From assembly GCA_947302535.1 (NCBI GenBank), contig CAMYVX010000010.1, positions 1 to 34,362 on the forward strand: a stretch of 34,362 bases of DNA. Reading direction: 5' to 3'. Below are positions 16,446-26,388 of this stretch, piece after piece (positions within the stretch are counted from its first letter, which is position 1; each line of letters opens with the position of its first letter). This DNA comes from an uncultured Caryophanales bacterium (GTDB taxonomy: Bacteria > Bacillota_I > Bacilli_A > RFN20 > CAG-826). Both the position numbers and the translations under genes were made by a program. The notes below the pieces were generated by a model. That model searched no databases, was not told where the DNA came from, and saw only the letters and a program-made list of their open reading frames with translations.

Positions 16446-19040
16446 ATGAGAAAAATGACAAGCAACGAAATCAGAAACATGTGGTTAGCTTTTTTCAAAA
16501 GTAAAGGCCACCATGTGGAACCAGGTAGTTCTTTAATACCAAAGAACGACCCCACTCTTTTATGGATTAATGCTGGCGTTGCAGCACTAAAGAAGTATTT
16601 TGATGGTAGTGAAATACCTCCATCAAGAAGAATTACAAATGCTCAAAAATCAATCCGTACTAATGATATTGAACACGTTGGACATACAGCAAGACACCAT
16701 ACATTCTTTGAAATGCTTGGTAATTTTTCAATCGGTGATTATTTCCGTGATGAAGCCATTGCTTTTGCTAGCGAACTTCTCTTTAGCGAGAAATGGTTTG
16801 CTATCCCATTTGATAAAATCTACATTACCTATCATCCTAGTGATTTGGCTACCAAAAAAGCCTGGATGTCACACGGGGTTCAAGAATCCCATTTAATCCC
16901 TATGGAAGGAAACTTCTGGGAAATTGGCGAAGGGCCTTGTGGACCGGACACTGAAATGTTCTTTGATCGTGGGGAAAAATACGATCCTCAAGGTTTGGGA
17001 ATTAAATTACTCCAAGACGATATTGAAAATGACCGTTATATTGAAATTTGGAATATTGTTTTCTCACAGTATAATGCTGTTAGTGGGGTAAAAAGAAGTG
17101 AATATAAAGAACTTCCTAATAAAAACATAGATACAGGTGCTGGACTTGAAAGATTTGCTTGTATTTTCCAAGGCACAGAATCTAATTTTGAGACCGATTT
17201 ATTTATGCCATATATTAAAGAAGTCGAAAAGATTTCTCGTGTTAAATATGAAGACAATAAATTAGCTTTTAGAGTCATCTCTGATCATATTAGAGCTATT
17301 ACTTTTGCTTTAGCGGACGGAGAAATGTTCTCTAATGAAGGACGTGGATATGTTTTAAGAAGACTCCTTAGAAGAGCGGAACGTTATGGTAAGAATCTTG
17401 GTATTAAAGAACCCTTCCTTTACAAGATTGTCAATATCGTCGCTGATAATATGAATGACTATTATCCTTACTTAAAGAATAAGGAAGAATTCATCATGAA
17501 GATGGTGAAGGCCGAAGAAGAAAAATTCTTAAAAACATTAGAAAACGGCGAAAATCTCCTTCTAAAGTCCATTAAAAATAAGAAAATGTTATCTGGAGAA
17601 GACATGTTCTTACTCTATGATACATTTGGTTTCCCTAAAGAATTAACTGAAGAAATTTGTGAAGAGCATGGTGTTTCGATTGATATTGATGGGTTTAATA
17701 AACTCATGAAAGAACAAAAAGAAAGAGCTCGTTCTGCACGTGGTGATTTACAAAGCATGAATAAACAAAGTAAGGATTTGATGGATACTACTTTACCAAG
17801 TCAATTTGTTTATGAAATGGGCGCTTTTAAAAGTAAGGTCATTGCCTTATTCAAGGACGGAGTTAAGGTTGATTCTTTAACTTCTTCTGGCGATGTCATG
17901 CTTGAGAAAACTAATTTCTATGCTGAAAGTGGCGGTCAAGTAAGCGACACTGGTGTTTTAGAAAATGAAGAACTCGCTTTAAAGGTTGTTAACGTTATTA
18001 AAGCCCCTAATAAGCAGCATTTACATCACGTTGAAGTCCTCTTTGGAGAGGTTAAAGTTGGTGACGTTCTTGATGTGAAGATTGATGAAACAAGAAGAAG
18101 AGCCATTATGCGTAACCATTCATCTGTCCACCTTTTACAAAAAGCCTTAGAAGAAGTTGTTGGTTCTCATATTGCTCAACATGGTTCATATGTTTGTGAA
18201 GAATATTCACACTTTGACTTTAATCATTATCAAAAACTCACTCCGGAAGAAATTCTTGAAGTAGAAAAGAAAGTTAATGGCTGGATTTTTGATGGCATAG
18301 CTTCCGAAACTAAGGTTTTACCAATTGAAGAAGCAAAGAAGATTGGCGCGAAAGCTTTATTTGATGATAAATATGGTGATGTCGTTCGTGTTGTTTGCTT
18401 TGGTGATGTTAGCAAAGAATTCTGTGGTGGTACTCACGTTTCAAATTCTAGCGATATTGGTTTATTTGTTATTGAATATGAAGAATCAGTCGCGGCGGGT
18501 ATTAGAAGAATTCAAGCTCGTACTTCGTTAGGTGCATATGAATTAATTAAGAGAAGAGAAGCTATCTTTAATGATAGTAAGAAACTCCTTGGAGTTAATT
18601 CTTTAAGTGATGTGAATACTAGAATTACTTCATTATTGAATGAAAAGGACAATCTTAAGAAAGAAAATGAAGTGCTTTCTAGTAAGTTAGCCTCTTCCTC
18701 AAGTAAAGAATTAAATAATGAATTTGTTAATAAAGACGGTTTACTATTCTTGAGTAAATTCATTAAAGGCCAAAAAAGAAATGATTTGATTTCTTTAATT
18801 GATAACCTTAAACAAAATAAAGATAACTATGTTATTGCTTTAATTGGTGAAGAGAATTGTGGTTATCCAATCGTGGTGGCTTTAGGCAAAAAGGCAATTG
18901 AAAAAGGATATAAAGCTGGTCAATTAGTAAGAAGCATAGCTTCGTTACTCGGTGGCTCCGGTGGTGGAAGAGATGATATGGCTTCTGGCGCTGGAAAAAA
19001 CATTGATAAATTAGATGAAGCATTAGCTTCTATTAAATAA
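16446..19040 (+). CDS. alaS: Alanyl-tRNA synthetase
   Basis: TSNEIRNMWLAFFKSKGHH, NAGVAALKKYFDG, HTARHHTFFEMLGNFSIGDYF, HSSVHLLQKAL, FCGGTHV, GGSGGGRDDMASGAG. Confidence 0.99.
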   Translation: MRKMTSNEIRNMWLAFFKSKGHHVEPGSSLIPKNDPTLLWINAGVAALKKYFDGSEIPPSRRITNAQKSIRTNDIEHVGHTARHHTFFEMLGNFSIGDYFRDEAIAFASELLFSEKWFAIPFDKIYITYHPSDLATKKAWMSHGVQESHLIPMEGNFWEIGEGPCGPDTEMFFDRGEKYDPQGLGIKLLQDDIENDRYIEIWNIVFSQYNAVSGVKRSEYKELPNKNIDTGAGLERFACIFQGTESNFETDLFMPYIKEVEKISRVKYEDNKLAFRVISDHIRAITFALADGEMFSNEGRGYVLRRLLRRAERYGKNLGIKEPFLYKIVNIVADNMNDYYPYLKNKEEFIMKMVKAEEEKFLKTLENGENLLLKSIKNKKMLSGEDMFLLYDTFGFPKELTEEICEEHGVSIDIDGFNKLMKEQKERARSARGDLQSMNKQSKDLMDTTLPSQFVYEMGAFKSKVIALFKDGVKVDSLTSSGDVMLEKTNFYAESGGQVSDTGVLENEELALKVVNVIKAPNKQHLHHVEVLFGEVKVGDVLDVKIDETRRRAIMRNHSSVHLLQKALEEVVGSHIAQHGSYVCEEYSHFDFNHYQKLTPEEILEVEKKVNGWIFDGIASETKVLPIEEAKKIGAKALFDDKYGDVVRVVCFGDVSKEFCGGTHVSNSSDIGLFVIEYEESVAAGIRRIQARTSLGAYELIKRREAIFNDSKKLLGVNSLSDVNTRITSLLNEKDNLKKENEVLSSKLASSSSKELNNEFVNKDGLLFLSKFIKGQKRNDLISLIDNLKQNKDNYVIALIGEENCGYPIVVALGKKAIEKGYKAGQLVRSIASLLGGSGGGRDDMASGAGKNIDKLDEALASIK

Positions 19041-19041
19041 T

Positions 19042-19464
19042 ATGGAAAAATACATTGGTCTAGATTTAGGAACAACAACATTAGGTATCGCTCGTAGTGA
19101 TGCTCTTGGTTTTGTTCATGGTGTAATGACATTAAAGTTTGATCGCAATCAATTTATTGTCGCTAGAAAGAAAGTTCACGCGATTGTGGAAGAAGAAGGA
19201 ATTAAGAACATAGTCCTTGGTTATCCTTTAAATTTGAGTGGTAAACCAAGTGAGATGAGCGAGATATGTTTAAGATTCCGTGATGATTTATTAAAAGAAG
19301 ATCCTTCCTTAAATATTGTTATGGAAGATGAAAGACTTTCGACAGTAACCGCACATAATATGCTTTCTAGCAAAGGTGTTAATCATCAACAAAGAAAAGA
19401 TAATGTCGATAAAATCGCGGCCTGTGTTATATTAGAAACATTCTTGAGAAAGAAGGGATATTAG
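19042..19464 (+). CDS. ruvX: Putative pre-16S rRNA nuclease YqgF/RuvX
   Basis: YIGLDLGTTTLGIARSD, VLGYPLNLSGKPSEM, EDERLSTVTA. Confidence 0.95.
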   Translation: MEKYIGLDLGTTTLGIARSDALGFVHGVMTLKFDRNQFIVARKKVHAIVEEEGIKNIVLGYPLNLSGKPSEMSEICLRFRDDLLKEDPSLNIVMEDERLSTVTAHNMLSSKGVNHQQRKDNVDKIAACVILETFLRKKGY

Positions 19465-19467
19465 ATT

Positions 19468-19737
19468 ATGGAATTTGATAAGAGAATTAAAGTCTATGAC
19501 GATCAAGGAAACGAAAAAGAATTTGAAATGCTTTTTACTTATGAGCACGAAGAAAGAGGACATAAGTATGTTTTCTTTGTCGATTCTTCTAAAGATGATG
19601 AAATCATCTGTATGCGTTACGACGATGATGGCAATCTATTCGAAATCGAAGATGATGACGAATACAACGAGATGGATGAAGTCTTACAAGCCTATCTAGA
19701 AGATCCAACCATCCAAGAATTGAAAAAAGGAAACTAA
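19468..19737 (+). CDS. DUF1292 family protein (YrzB-like)
   Basis: Short acidic protein with DDQGNEKEFEMLFTYEHEERGHKYVFFVD; conserved position after alaS-ruvX. Confidence 0.88.
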   Translation: MEFDKRIKVYDDQGNEKEFEMLFTYEHEERGHKYVFFVDSSKDDEIICMRYDDDGNLFEIEDDDEYNEMDEVLQAYLEDPTIQELKKGN

Positions 19738-19774
19738 ATTCTTTTAAAAGAATATAGAATAAATAAAAAGTTAT

Positions 19775-19783
19775 TGTTATAAT
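19775..19783 (+). promoter_or_regulatory. extended -10 promoter (TGTTATAAT) for greA
   Basis: TGnTATAAT perfect extended -10 about 30 nt upstream of the greA start. Confidence 0.6.
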
Positions 19784-19811
19784 AAACGACGCTATTTGAG
19801 AGGTTTGAAGT

Positions 19812-20285
19812 ATGAACGATAAAGTAAAATTAACAAAAGCTGGTAAGAAAAAGTTAGAAGAAGAATTAAGAACACTTATTGACGTCACTCGTGACGAAGT
19901 CAAAAAACAATTAGCTGAGGCACGTGCTCAAGGTGACTTAAGTGAAAACGCTGACTATGATGCCGCTAGAAATAAACAAGCAGAAGTTGAAGCGAGAATT
20001 AAACAAATCGAAGACATTCTTGATAATTTTGAATTAATTGAAGAGAATAGTCCTCGCAACAAAAACAAAGTCGGTCTTGGTAGTGTGGTAACGGTGAAAA
20101 ACTTAACCAACGGAAAAGAATCTACTTACCAAATCGTCGGTAGTGTTGAGAGTGATCCATTCAATGGAAAAATCTCTAACTCTTGCCCACTTGGAGAAGC
20201 TATCCTTGGGAAAAACGTTGGTGATGTTGTTGAAGTCAAGAGCGCCAATGTCTACAAAGTCGAAATTGTTAAATTAGATAAATAA
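19812..20285 (+). CDS. greA: Transcription elongation factor GreA
   Basis: KVKLTKAGKKKLEEELRTL...QGDLSENADYDAARNKQAEVEARI. Confidence 0.98.
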   Translation: MNDKVKLTKAGKKKLEEELRTLIDVTRDEVKKQLAEARAQGDLSENADYDAARNKQAEVEARIKQIEDILDNFELIEENSPRNKNKVGLGSVVTVKNLTNGKESTYQIVGSVESDPFNGKISNSCPLGEAILGKNVGDVVEVKSANVYKVEIVKLDK

Positions 20286-20301
20286 AATTATTTATTGAGA
20301 T

Positions 20302-20327
20302 AGGAGCCTATGGCTCCTTTTCTTTTG
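20302..20327 (+). terminator. Rho-independent terminator after greA
   Basis: AGGAGCC-tat-GGCTCCT followed by TTTTCTTTT. Confidence 0.88.
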
Positions 20328-20401
20328 CTTAAGAACATCTTTAATATTTTTTTTAAAATTTTGGCCATTTTTGCCCTCTTACAATTATTAGGAGGTTTTT
20401 T

Positions 20402-20929
20402 ATGGTCAAAGTAATTATTGGAATTCTTGTAGCCGCGGTTATTGTCATTGGCGGAATCATCTTCTTGAATAGTGGCGTTGTACAAAACGACCCCGCAGTT
20501 GTGGAAAGTGAAAATACCATTTCCTACACAATTGAAGGTGAAGTTAGTAAACAAGGCACTTATATGTTAGATGAATCTATTACAATGAATAAATTAATCG
20601 AAGCCGCTGGCGGTTTAACAGAAAACGCTGATGAAAGATGTTTCTTTAATGATGCTGAACTCAAAAGCGGAACAACTTATTACATTGCTGGACGTTATAA
20701 CGCTGATGACATTTGCAGCAACAGCGAAATTAGTAAAGTTAATGTCAATAGTGATACCGCAGATGAATTAATGGCAGTTAACGGCATCTCTTCTTCAGTT
20801 GCTACTTCAATTGTTTCTTATCGTACAGAAAATGGTGCATTCCGTACCATTGAGGATCTTTTGAAGGTTTATGGCATTGGAAATGCCACTTACCGGAAGA
20901 TTCGTGGCTATGTAATTTTACATGCATAG
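20402..20929 (+). CDS. comEA: ComEA-like DNA-uptake protein (TM + SLBB + helix-hairpin-helix)
   Basis: N-terminal TM, YTIEGEVSKQGTYML SLBB, VNVNSDTADELMAVNGISSSVATSIVSYRTENGAFRTIEDLLKVYGIG HhH; SD aggagg. Confidence 0.93.
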   Translation: MVKVIIGILVAAVIVIGGIIFLNSGVVQNDPAVVESENTISYTIEGEVSKQGTYMLDESITMNKLIEAAGGLTENADERCFFNDAELKSGTTYYIAGRYNADDICSNSEISKVNVNSDTADELMAVNGISSSVATSIVSYRTENGAFRTIEDLLKVYGIGNATYRKIRGYVILHA

Positions 20930-20936
20930 CTAAATT

Positions 20937-22973
20937 ATGCTATTAGTAATCTTCCTTTCAATTTGGCTTTTGTTGTATTTGCTTCCTCCGATAGCGTGGC
21001 TTTCATGCGTCCTTTCAATCCTAGCTATTTGTGCTATCAAATACCGCAAAAGAAAAATCACTTATATTATTGCAAGCATTATAATTCTATTTCTATTCTT
21101 ATATTTTTTGAAAACCAGTTTACAAGTTAAGCCTATGGTAAAAGGGATTGGTTTAGTCATTGAGAGTAAAGAGAATTATTATATAGTGAACCATCTTGAA
21201 AGGAATTACTATATTTATAGTAAAGGCCATGGTTTGGATATTGGCGATATACTTTTAATTGAAGGAAAGACAAACGAACTTGTTTCAAACACCATTGAAT
21301 CTCAGTTTGATTTTTATGGCTATTTAAATAACAAAGGAATTACCCACGAAGTAACTCTTTTAAATCGAAAAATCCTCTTCTCTAATCCTATTCGCATTCA
21401 TGCATATCAAAGCTATTTAGCTAATAAACTGAATGACAATGCAGCAAGTTTGATGAACGCTATCCTCTTTAATAATCGGGACGACAGTGCGATTATTGAA
21501 AACTTTTCGTCCTTACATATCGTTCGCCTTATCTCAAATAGTGGCCTTTACTTACATTTGTTTCTTGATCTTTTAAATAAATTGTTCCAAAAGAAGATAT
21601 CGAAAAAGAAATCAGAGATTATTTCCTTAACGATACTATCTTTTTATTTTATTTTCACTTTCCCAAGATTAACCGTAATTAAAATATTAGTCTTTTCAGT
21701 ATTTAAGTGGGTTAATAGATATAAGTTAAATAAGCGATTCTCATATATCCAGATTATATCAATAGTGGGAATTATGTTTCTTCTTATAGATCCGTTTTTA
21801 GCTAAGCAAGATTCCTTTATTCTATCTTTTGGATTTCTTTTGGTTTTCTATCTTGTTTCTCCTGGTCTAAAGAACATTAATCGCATAAAAAAGTGGGTAT
21901 TTACGTTACTAATTGCCTGTATATTCTTCATTCCTTTTGAAATCCGCTATTATCATTCTTTCGCTCCGTTATCATATATCTTGACTCCTATTTTATTTCC
22001 TATCTTTGCTTTATTCTCTATTGTTTCGCTCCTTTGCTTTTACGGTTTACCATTATTCCCTTTGGTTAATATCTTAGCTAATCCAATAGAGGGCTTAAGT
22101 GAATTGTTGGTTAAACACCCTCTAGAGATTTATGCTGGAAATATTACCTCTTTTACCTTAGTTATTTATGTCGTTATTTTCATCATTTTAATCTATTTTA
22201 TTGTTTGCCAATTTAAGATGATGATTAAGGCAACTTCTTCCACTCTTTTTCTATTTTTATTAATTCATTTTCTCCCTTTAGATAATCTTACTAGTGAAGA
22301 AATAACATTCATAAATGTTGGACAAGGTGACGCCACTCTTATTAGAAAAGGACAGAGGGCTTATCTGATAGATACTGGAGGTCTAAGATATCTTGATGTG
22401 GCTAAGATTTCACTAGTGCCTTTATTTAAACAAAAGAAAATATATTCTTTGGAATATGTATTTGTGACTCATCATGATTATGATCATTATGGAGCCTATG
22501 ATTCTCTTAAGAATATATTTCCCATTAAACATTATGTCGATTCCTATGTTCCCTTTCCTATTAACGAACACGGATTAAATTTTACAAATTATAATAACCA
22601 CATCGACTCTTATTCTGATGAGAACGATCGTTCTTTAGTTATTGGTTTTACGTTAATGAACCTTTCGTTCTTAGTTATGGGAGATGCTCCAAACAAAGTT
22701 GAAAACAATATCATTCAAGAATATCCCAAATTAAGATGCGATATTTTAAAAGTAGGGCATCACGGTTCAAATACTTCCTCTTCAGATAATTTCATAAAAC
22801 ACGTTAAACCTAAAAAAGCTATCATCTCTTGCGGGAAGAATAATAGGTATGGTCATCCCCATCAACAAACTTTGAACACTTTAAAGAAGTACGATGTAGA
22901 AATCTATCGGACTGATGAGATGGGGACTATCACATTTAAAAAGTTTTACTATCTACCATTTATATTTAATTAA
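20937..22973 (+). CDS. comEC: ComEC/Rec2 family competence protein
   Basis: Multi-TM competence domain followed by MBL domain (FINVGQGDATLI, THHDYDHYGA, LKVGHHGSNTSS, GKNNRYGHPHQQTL). Confidence 0.94.
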   Translation: MLLVIFLSIWLLLYLLPPIAWLSCVLSILAICAIKYRKRKITYIIASIIILFLFLYFLKTSLQVKPMVKGIGLVIESKENYYIVNHLERNYYIYSKGHGLDIGDILLIEGKTNELVSNTIESQFDFYGYLNNKGITHEVTLLNRKILFSNPIRIHAYQSYLANKLNDNAASLMNAILFNNRDDSAIIENFSSLHIVRLISNSGLYLHLFLDLLNKLFQKKISKKKSEIISLTILSFYFIFTFPRLTVIKILVFSVFKWVNRYKLNKRFSYIQIISIVGIMFLLIDPFLAKQDSFILSFGFLLVFYLVSPGLKNINRIKKWVFTLLIACIFFIPFEIRYYHSFAPLSYILTPILFPIFALFSIVSLLCFYGLPLFPLVNILANPIEGLSELLVKHPLEIYAGNITSFTLVIYVVIFIILIYFIVCQFKMMIKATSSTLFLFLLIHFLPLDNLTSEEITFINVGQGDATLIRKGQRAYLIDTGGLRYLDVAKISLVPLFKQKKIYSLEYVFVTHHDYDHYGAYDSLKNIFPIKHYVDSYVPFPINEHGLNFTNYNNHIDSYSDENDRSLVIGFTLMNLSFLVMGDAPNKVENNIIQEYPKLRCDILKVGHHGSNTSSSDNFIKHVKPKKAIISCGKNNRYGHPHQQTLNTLKKYDVEIYRTDEMGTITFKKFYYLPFIFN

Positions 22974-22989
22974 AGCTCACTAGTTTCTG

Positions 22990-23997
22990 ATGGAAAACAT
23001 CAAGAAACTATTAGATAATAATAGTATGATTTATCTTATTTATGGCAATCAAACCGCGACGATTAAGTCGCGCATTAACAAGATATTAAAATCATCTTTA
23101 GACGTGGTTGATGAAATGAATTTTGTCAAATACAATGGGCAAAATTCCTTAGTGCAAGAATTTGTTGATGACGCGAATTATTTACCTTTAGGCTATGATA
23201 AAAAAGTGATAGTGGTAGAAAATTGTTATTTTCTATTAAGTCCAAAACCTAAGAATAAGATTGAATCTGATCAAGATTATGAAACTTTGAAAAACTACAT
23301 TAAAGCCAGTAATCCTGATTGTGAATTAATTCTTACTGTCGTTTCTTCTCAAGTCGATTCTAAAAACGAAATCTTTCAACTTATTAAAGAACATGGAAAT
23401 ATCGTCCAAATAGTGGACCCAGGTGTTGAAGAATGGAAAGAATACGTTAAAAAGTATTGTAAAGAAAATCTTGGTATGAAGATTGATAACGATGCTTTAG
23501 AAGAACTTACCAATCGTACTTCTGGAGATGTTGCTTTATTACAAAATAACGCTAAGAAGTTGGCTTTATACAAAGAACACATCCGTTATGAAGATGTGGT
23601 GTTAATGGTGGCACGTCCATTAGAAGATAATTCTTTCCTTATCTTTAATTACTTAACACAAGGAAAAAATGGTGATGCTTTAGCCTTGTTCCGCGATTTA
23701 AAATCAAATAATGTTCAGCCTGTTGTTTTAATAAAACAAGTTTCTAACCAATTTCGTTTATTAAATCAAATTTCTTATCTTGCTAAGAAAGGTTATTCTG
23801 ATGAAGAGATTGGCCAGGAATTAAATATTAAACCCGTACGCGCAAAGATCATGAAGAAATCTCTTTCTACAGTCTCTGAAAAATGTATTTATCGTACTTT
23901 AGATGAATTATTCAATCTTGATTATCAAATAAAAAGTGGTCAAGTTGACCACTATTATGCTTTTGAATTATTTTTAATTAATTTCAAACGGCGTTGA
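22990..23997 (+). CDS. holA: DNA polymerase III subunit delta
   Basis: IYLIYGNQTATIKSRI..., GDVALLQNNAKKLALY, KSGQVDHYYAFELFLI; comEC-holA-rpsT context. Confidence 0.93.
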   Translation: MENIKKLLDNNSMIYLIYGNQTATIKSRINKILKSSLDVVDEMNFVKYNGQNSLVQEFVDDANYLPLGYDKKVIVVENCYFLLSPKPKNKIESDQDYETLKNYIKASNPDCELILTVVSSQVDSKNEIFQLIKEHGNIVQIVDPGVEEWKEYVKKYCKENLGMKIDNDALEELTNRTSGDVALLQNNAKKLALYKEHIRYEDVVLMVARPLEDNSFLIFNYLTQGKNGDALALFRDLKSNNVQPVVLIKQVSNQFRLLNQISYLAKKGYSDEEIGQELNIKPVRAKIMKKSLSTVSEKCIYRTLDELFNLDYQIKSGQVDHYYAFELFLINFKRR

Positions 23998-24261
23998 TTA
24001 TTTTAAAGAATTAACTAAACGTGAAAGCTCGGCTTTTTGTCTAGCAGCGGTGTTTTTGTGTTGGATGCCGTCGCTAACAGATTTATCGATTAAACGGAAA
24101 GCGGAATTTAAAAGAGTAGTAGCTTTTTCTAAGTCTTTAGCTTCAACGGCCAATCTAACTTTTTTGCTAGCAGTTCTAATAGCGGATTTTGCTGAAGCAT
24201 TTCTTTTGCGTGCTTTTTCGTTTGTGCCAATACGTTTAATTTGAGATTTAATGTTTGCCAT
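23998..24261 (-). CDS. rpsT: 30S ribosomal protein S20
   Basis: MANIKSQIKRIGTNEKARKRNASAKSAIRTASKKV; SD ggagaac supports a start at 24261. Confidence 0.97.
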   Translation of the reverse strand: MANIKSQIKRIGTNEKARKRNASAKSAIRTASKKVRLAVEAKDLEKATTLLNSAFRLIDKSVSDGIQHKNTAARQKAELSRLVNSLK

Positions 24262-24290
24262 AAGTTCTCCTTCTATAAATGCCGAGTAAG

Positions 24291-24320
24291 ATAATATCAC
24301 AAATCGGCCAAATAATGCAA
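24291..24320 (-). promoter_or_regulatory. rpsT promoter (TTGCAT-18-TATTAT)
   Basis: Minus strand TTGCAT (24315-24320), 18 nt, TATTAT (24291-24296). Confidence 0.55.
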
Positions 24321-26300
24321 TTATTTATTTTTCTCTTTTTTCAAGGTTAATATTTCAATCACAAAGTCGTTCACACAAGTCATTTGGCCAAGTGTTTCTT
24401 CTTTGAAAGTAATTTGTAGTTTTTCTTGTAATTCTTTCACTAGTTCAACGTAGCTCATTGAGTCTCCGCCTAAATCATTAATCCAGTGGGCTGAATCTTC
24501 AATTTTGAAAGTAGGAAGAATTAAAACTTTGGAGAATGTATCACGAACAATCTTTAAAGTTTCTTCAACATCTTTTTTATCGAAACCGTCAAAGTTTTTC
24601 ACTTTTCTTTCAGCGGAAATTGGCATGTAATCTTTGCTACCATTTTCAATGTCTTTCTTGATGACGAAACGTTTGACTTTCATGTTGTTTGCTAAAGGTA
24701 ATTTTCCTCTAGCTAAATATGTCGCACTAATCTTGACTCCATGAGGAAGATTAGAGCCAATTCTTTCAACTTCTTTTCTTAAGACAGCTAAGTCTTCATC
24801 ATTCATTGAATTATCAACTTCTAAAACTAAAGCCACATCTTCTTTGTGTCCGTTTTTAATTCCTAAGACACAAATTTGATTAACATGTTTTAAATCTTTA
24901 AAAAAGATTTCTAATTCATCTGGGAAGATATTTTCACCGTCACTAGAGATAATAACGTCTTTACTTCTACCTTTGATGTGATAGCCACCAAATTCATCGA
25001 CTTCAACAATGTCTCCGGTATGGAAATAACCATCTTTATCTAAAGAAGCAGGTTGTTCTTTCCCAGCGATGATTTCGCGAATATGAACCGCTCTTGATTT
25101 GATTAATAATTCGTTGTCTTTTCCAACTTTATATTCAACACCATATAGTGGTTTACCAATTGAAGCTTTTAAACGAACATTAAGATCGCTAGAAAGTTCA
25201 ACAGAAGTAACACCAACCTCAGTCATACCATAACCGTTATATAAGTTATAGCCTATGCCGTTAATAGTTTCTAAGGTTTCTTTGGATAGATATCCACCTC
25301 CAGAAATAGCATATCTGACGTCTTTTCCTAAGACATTCTTCTGCACTGTTTCTTTAGCAACTTTCCAGGAGGCTTTACCAGCTTCTTCTTTACTAATTTT
25401 GCCTAAGTTAAAGTCGATAATCTTTTGGACTAATTCTTTCTTACCGCCCATTTCAGCTTTTCTCATTAAAGAAAGAGCTAAAGAATCCCAGAATAGTGGA
25501 ACACTATAAACGTGAGTGACATGGCGTTTGATACATGTTTCTTGTAATTCGGTTGGAGTGTTGTCTGTTGGGAAGACTAGAGTCTTGCCATAGAATGTAT
25601 ACCATAAGAAGACAGCCACAAAACCAAAGATATGATGGAATGGTACCATAGCAAGGATTTTAATCTTGCCATATTTCTTTGGATACATGATATCTTTAGT
25701 TTCTTTGCCCATATCTAAAGATTCACAGATTTGGTGGCATAAATTCTCGCCATTATAAACCATTAATTTAACGTCGCCGGTGGTGCCGCTAGAGCAGAAG
25801 AAAACTTCATTCTCCCAATTAGGTTTAAATGAGACTTCATAGTTACCATTTCTTAAATCAAAGATAGTGACTTTCTTCACTTCATAGTTAAATAAGTCAT
25901 CTGTTACAATAGCAACAGCCTTGGCTTGCTTAATAAGATTAGCAGTTGCTTCTTGCGCTGTATTAGCGGCGATTAAAACAGGTTTAAATCCCGCCATTAG
26001 GATTGCGTAGAAGGCCATAATCCAATATGGGGAATTCTTAGCTTTTAAAACTACTGGTTGATTCTTTTCAACATCCGCTAATTTCTTTGAAATAACTTTA
26101 GCGAAATTGATGATATCCCCTTTTAGTTGTTTATATTTGATTTTCTTTAATTTGAAGTCGTCGTTCTTATATTCGATAGCAATTTCTTTGCTATTCTCAT
26201 CCATGGTGAACATGAAAATGTCTTCCATGGTGCATTTGGTATCGAGTAGTCTTTTTGCTCGTGCCAAATAAGCATTAATCTTTTCAAATTCAGGATACAT
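24321..26300 (-). CDS. AMP-binding (adenylate-forming) synthetase fused to a C-terminal acyl/peptidyl carrier domain
   Basis: FFCSSGTTGDVKLMVY (P-loop-like A3), YNGYGMTEVG, GYFHTGDIVEVDEFGGYHIKGRSKDVIISSDGENIFP; C-terminal INDLGGDSMSYVELVKELQEKL carrier motif. SD aaggag supports MYPEFEK at 26300. Confidence 0.9.
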   Translation of the reverse strand: MYPEFEKINAYLARAKRLLDTKCTMEDIFMFTMDENSKEIAIEYKNDDFKLKKIKYKQLKGDIINFAKVISKKLADVEKNQPVVLKAKNSPYWIMAFYAILMAGFKPVLIAANTAQEATANLIKQAKAVAIVTDDLFNYEVKKVTIFDLRNGNYEVSFKPNWENEVFFCSSGTTGDVKLMVYNGENLCHQICESLDMGKETKDIMYPKKYGKIKILAMVPFHHIFGFVAVFLWYTFYGKTLVFPTDNTPTELQETCIKRHVTHVYSVPLFWDSLALSLMRKAEMGGKKELVQKIIDFNLGKISKEEAGKASWKVAKETVQKNVLGKDVRYAISGGGYLSKETLETINGIGYNLYNGYGMTEVGVTSVELSSDLNVRLKASIGKPLYGVEYKVGKDNELLIKSRAVHIREIIAGKEQPASLDKDGYFHTGDIVEVDEFGGYHIKGRSKDVIISSDGENIFPDELEIFFKDLKHVNQICVLGIKNGHKEDVALVLEVDNSMNDEDLAVLRKEVERIGSNLPHGVKISATYLARGKLPLANNMKVKRFVIKKDIENGSKDYMPISAERKVKNFDGFDKKDVEETLKIVRDTFSKVLILPTFKIEDSAHWINDLGGDSMSYVELVKELQEKLQITFKEETLGQMTCVNDFVIEILTLKKEKNK

Positions 26301-26388
26301 ATTATTTATCTCCTTAAAACTGCAATATCCATAATACATAAAACAAGATAAAAATAAAATTATTATTTTTTGTCTTATGCGAGTTTTC

